This document shows, one piece after another, positions 62,105-64,000 of a stretch of 64,000 bases of DNA. Each line of letters opens with the position of its first letter. Position 1 is the first letter of the stretch. Origin of the DNA: Ichthyophis bannanicus. Its lineage: Eukaryota > Chordata > Amphibia > Gymnophiona > Ichthyophiidae. Location of the stretch: assembly GCA_033557465.1 (NCBI GenBank), contig CM066033.1:591014438-591078437 (forward strand), written 5' to 3'. The position numbers and the translations under genes were made by a program. Below the pieces are notes generated by a model. The model searched no databases. It was not told the DNA's origin and saw only the letters and a program-made list of their open reading frames with translations.

Positions 62105-63160
62105 CTATGTCCGATGAACCAGCATTCTGGTAAACTGAACACAGAAGGGTCGGAGGGTAGGAGTTGCCCAAACCCCGAAAAGGCTATAGAGCACAGCATG
62201 GCCGAAGGCACTGTCCCGTTGGGACTCTCTTTCCAGGCAGCAATGGGCTGTGAAGGTATGGACTGAAGACCAGGTGGCGGCCCGGCAGATGTCCACCATT
62301 GGGATGGAACGCAAGTTTGCCACCGAAGCCGCCTTGGCCCCGACATGATGCGCAGTGACACGGCCTTCCAGTGGGAGCCTCGCCTGCTCGTAAGCGAGGG
62401 CAATACAGTCAGTCACCCATGTGGACAGCATACACTTGGTCACCGCCTCCCCCAGCCTACCGGGGTCGTAGGAGATGAAAAGCTGAGAACCTTTGCGGTG
62501 GCCCTGTGTGCACTGGATATAGAAGGACAAAGCCCTCTTACAGTCCAAGGTGTGAAAGACCGTCTCTGCCCAACTGGAGTGAGGTCTTGGAAAGAAGATA
62601 GGGAGCGCCACTTCTTGGTTGAGATGGAAGGGCGACACTATCTTCGGCAGGAATTTGGGGTGCGTGCCACGAGGGCGCCTCTGCCACGAGGACCTGAAGC
62701 TCGCTGACTCTGCGAGCAGAGGAAAGCGCGACCAGGAAAATCACCTTCCAAGAGAGGTAGCGGAGGTGGCAGGTAGCCAGATGTTCGAAGGGCGGGCGAG
62801 TGAGCTGCCCTCAACACCATGTTGAGGTCCCATTCGGTTCCCAAAGGGTGAACCGGGGGCTTGGATAAGAGCAGGCCCCAAAGGAAATGGGTCACCAGCG
62901 GTTGGGCCGAGAGGAGTTTACCATCCACTGGATGGTGGTGCGCCACCAGGGCACTAAGGTGCACTCAGATGGAGTTAGACTTGAGCCCGGACTGGGAGAG
63001 GTGGAACAGGTACTGTAACACCAGAACCACTGGGCAGGAGAAGGGGTCAGTCCAGTGTTCAGCGCACCAAACAGAGAACCTGTGCCATTTGAGGGCAATA
63101 AGCCTTCCTAGTAGATGCCTTACGAGAGGCCAGCAGAATGTCTTCCACCTCAACCAGGAG
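62105..63160 (-). pseudogene. D6 tyrosine recombinase, catalytic residues lost
   Basis: Frames 62,105-62,638, 62,538-62,744, 62,638-62,964 and 62,965-63,153 give, in order, 'IALKWHRFSVWCAEHW', 'SQSGLKSNSI', 'LALSSARRVSELQVLVAEAP' (62,680-62,744, first Arg kept), 'FHLNQEVALPIFFPRPHSS', 'VTAHHVGAKAASVA' and 'ATWSSVHTFTAHCCLERES'. The His-x-x-Arg box has Gly for Arg, and the Tyr position reads Cys, as in D5. Frame changes occur near 62,640 and 62,960. Confidence 0.8.
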
Positions 63161-63163
63161 GAT

Positions 63164-63454
63164 TTTATTTATTTATTTAGACAGTTTTTGTATACCGCCT
63201 TATCCTTCAATCAAAGCGGTCACAACACAATTGGGGGATACATTTAACACGTGGGGATATGAGACACATACACTAATACTTACAGGGAACATGGGCAATG
63301 GAGGGTTAAGTGGCTTGCCCAAGACCACAAGGAGCATCTGTGGGACTAGAAACCCCAGTCTTTCCGGCCCAAGGTTGCTGTCCTCTAGTGGGATTTGAAC
63401 CCCCGGCCTTCCGGCCTGAAGTACCTTGCCCCAACCACTAGGCTACTCCTCCCT
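63164..63454 (-). mobile_element. tRNA-headed SINE in the D6 recombinase, with duplication
   Basis: This is the most complete SINE here. AGGAGGAT lies on both sides (63,156-63,163 and 63,455-63,462). On the minus strand the head is aggagtagcctagtggttgg (A-box-like) with B-box-like ggttcaaatccc at 63,391-63,402, then the conserved body, and the 3' hairpin tail with an AAATAAAT end at 63,164-63,180. The hairpin reads accgctttgattgaaggata then aggcggtata. Confidence 0.85.
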
Positions 63455-63605
63455 AGGAGGATGTAAGGGACCAGAGTAACCCTTCTCAGCAGCCAGGCTG
63501 TCAGTGACAGGGACTCCAGGTTGGGATGCAGGAGAGAGCCCCCCCCCTCCCCTCCTGAGAGGAGTCCTGGGGAGGTCCCCAAGGGGATGGGGGTCTCCAC
63601 CGTCA

Positions 63606-63893
63606 ACTATAGAACATAAGAACATAAGATATGCCATACTGGGTCAGACCAAGGTCCATCAAGCCCAGTATCCTGTTTCCAACAGTGGCCAATCTAGGTC
63701 ATACATATCTAGCAGTTTCCCCAAAAGACTCAGGTTCCACAATGCTTGTATTGGGTCAAGCTTTGATATCCTGGGTCTCTTTTTAATAATGGTTTATGGA
63801 CCTTTCCTCCAAGAACTTGTCCAAACCTTTTTTAAACCCAGATACACTAACAGCCTTTACTACATCCTCCGGTAACAAATTCCAGAGTTTGAA
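63606..63893 (-). mobile_element. CR1 3' tail in D6
   Basis: A 288-base 5'-truncated CR1 of the 8,574 family, with the tactgggtcagaccaaggtc terminal region and two TTATGTTC-type units at its 3' end. Its upstream end corresponds to the '[13 protein letters not shown]' part of the protein. Confidence 0.85.
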
Positions 63894-64000
63894 CCACGTC
63901 TGCCTGGGCCACCGAGGAGCTATCAGGACGAGTGAGGCCCTGTTGCGGAGGATCCTGAACAAGGTTTTTTGCGATCAGTGGTGTAGGAGGGAAGGCGTAC

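Larger units (their letters stand above)
61701..64000 (-). mobile_element. DIRS retrotransposon copy D6, cut by the window end
   Basis: The right end is at 61,701 (gcatagctactcacctgtaa). It contains the right repeat, internal complementary region, recombinase and the start of the pol C-terminal part. A SINE at 63,164-63,454 and a CR1 tail at 63,606-63,893 are inserted. The last ~107 bases (63,894-64,000) return to the DIRS pol linker. It is the D2-type lineage by sequence style. Gag and the left end lie beyond the window. Confidence 0.8.

Overview
This window looks like vertebrate genomic DNA built almost entirely from transposable elements. I found no host gene, tRNA, rRNA or CRISPR array. 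Tyrosine-recombinase retrotransposons (DIRS type), L1, L2, CR1, Penelope relics, tRNA-headed SINEs and a Tc1 transposon occur together, which suggests a large amphibian genome. The CR1 and DIRS flavours make a caecilian my best guess, but that is inference. Every coding region I examined is a relic with stops, frameshifts or insertions, so coding relics are typed as pseudogenes.

Layout. 1-2,520: L1 3' half, then a CR1 scrap, both plus strand. 2,521-8,573: AT-rich foldback DNA with a hammerhead-like motif, split by L2 copy 1 (minus). 8,574-11,512: CR1, SINE, Penelope 5' coding relic and a second CR1 lineage. 11,513-19,380: an L1 copy interrupted by composite DIRS copy D1. 20,407-58,985: one old L1 (minus) split by one Tc1 element (23,531-57,029), which is itself filled with later insertions. 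These are D2 (23,598-28,245), D3 (28,246-49,144), a SINE, D5 (50,438-55,897) and a foldback unit. D3 in turn holds D4 (29,355-36,253), a SINE, a CR1 tail and a near full-length L2 (41,087-48,732). D4 holds one solo-LTR-like insert and the L2 holds two. 58,986-61,700: L2, L1 and CR1 scraps with unassigned stretches between them. 61,701-64,000: D6, truncated by the window edge and interrupted by a SINE and a CR1 tail.

The DIRS copies share one plan, read on the minus strand: left inverted terminal repeat, gag with an N-terminal Cys/His cluster, reverse transcriptase plus RNase H, tyrosine recombinase, an internal complementary region that joins the two termini, and a right inverted repeat. All six lie on the minus strand.

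The least familiar items are these. (1) Three related 1.3-1.55 kb TG...CA inserts, each with an open frame that starts at its first base. (2) Palindromic units with hammerhead-ribozyme-like loops and 13-14 bp flanking direct repeats. (3) A 3' hairpin tail shared by the L2 and the SINEs. (4) A composite DIRS copy. (5) A DIRS end-junction that carries a palindrome and splice-like signals.
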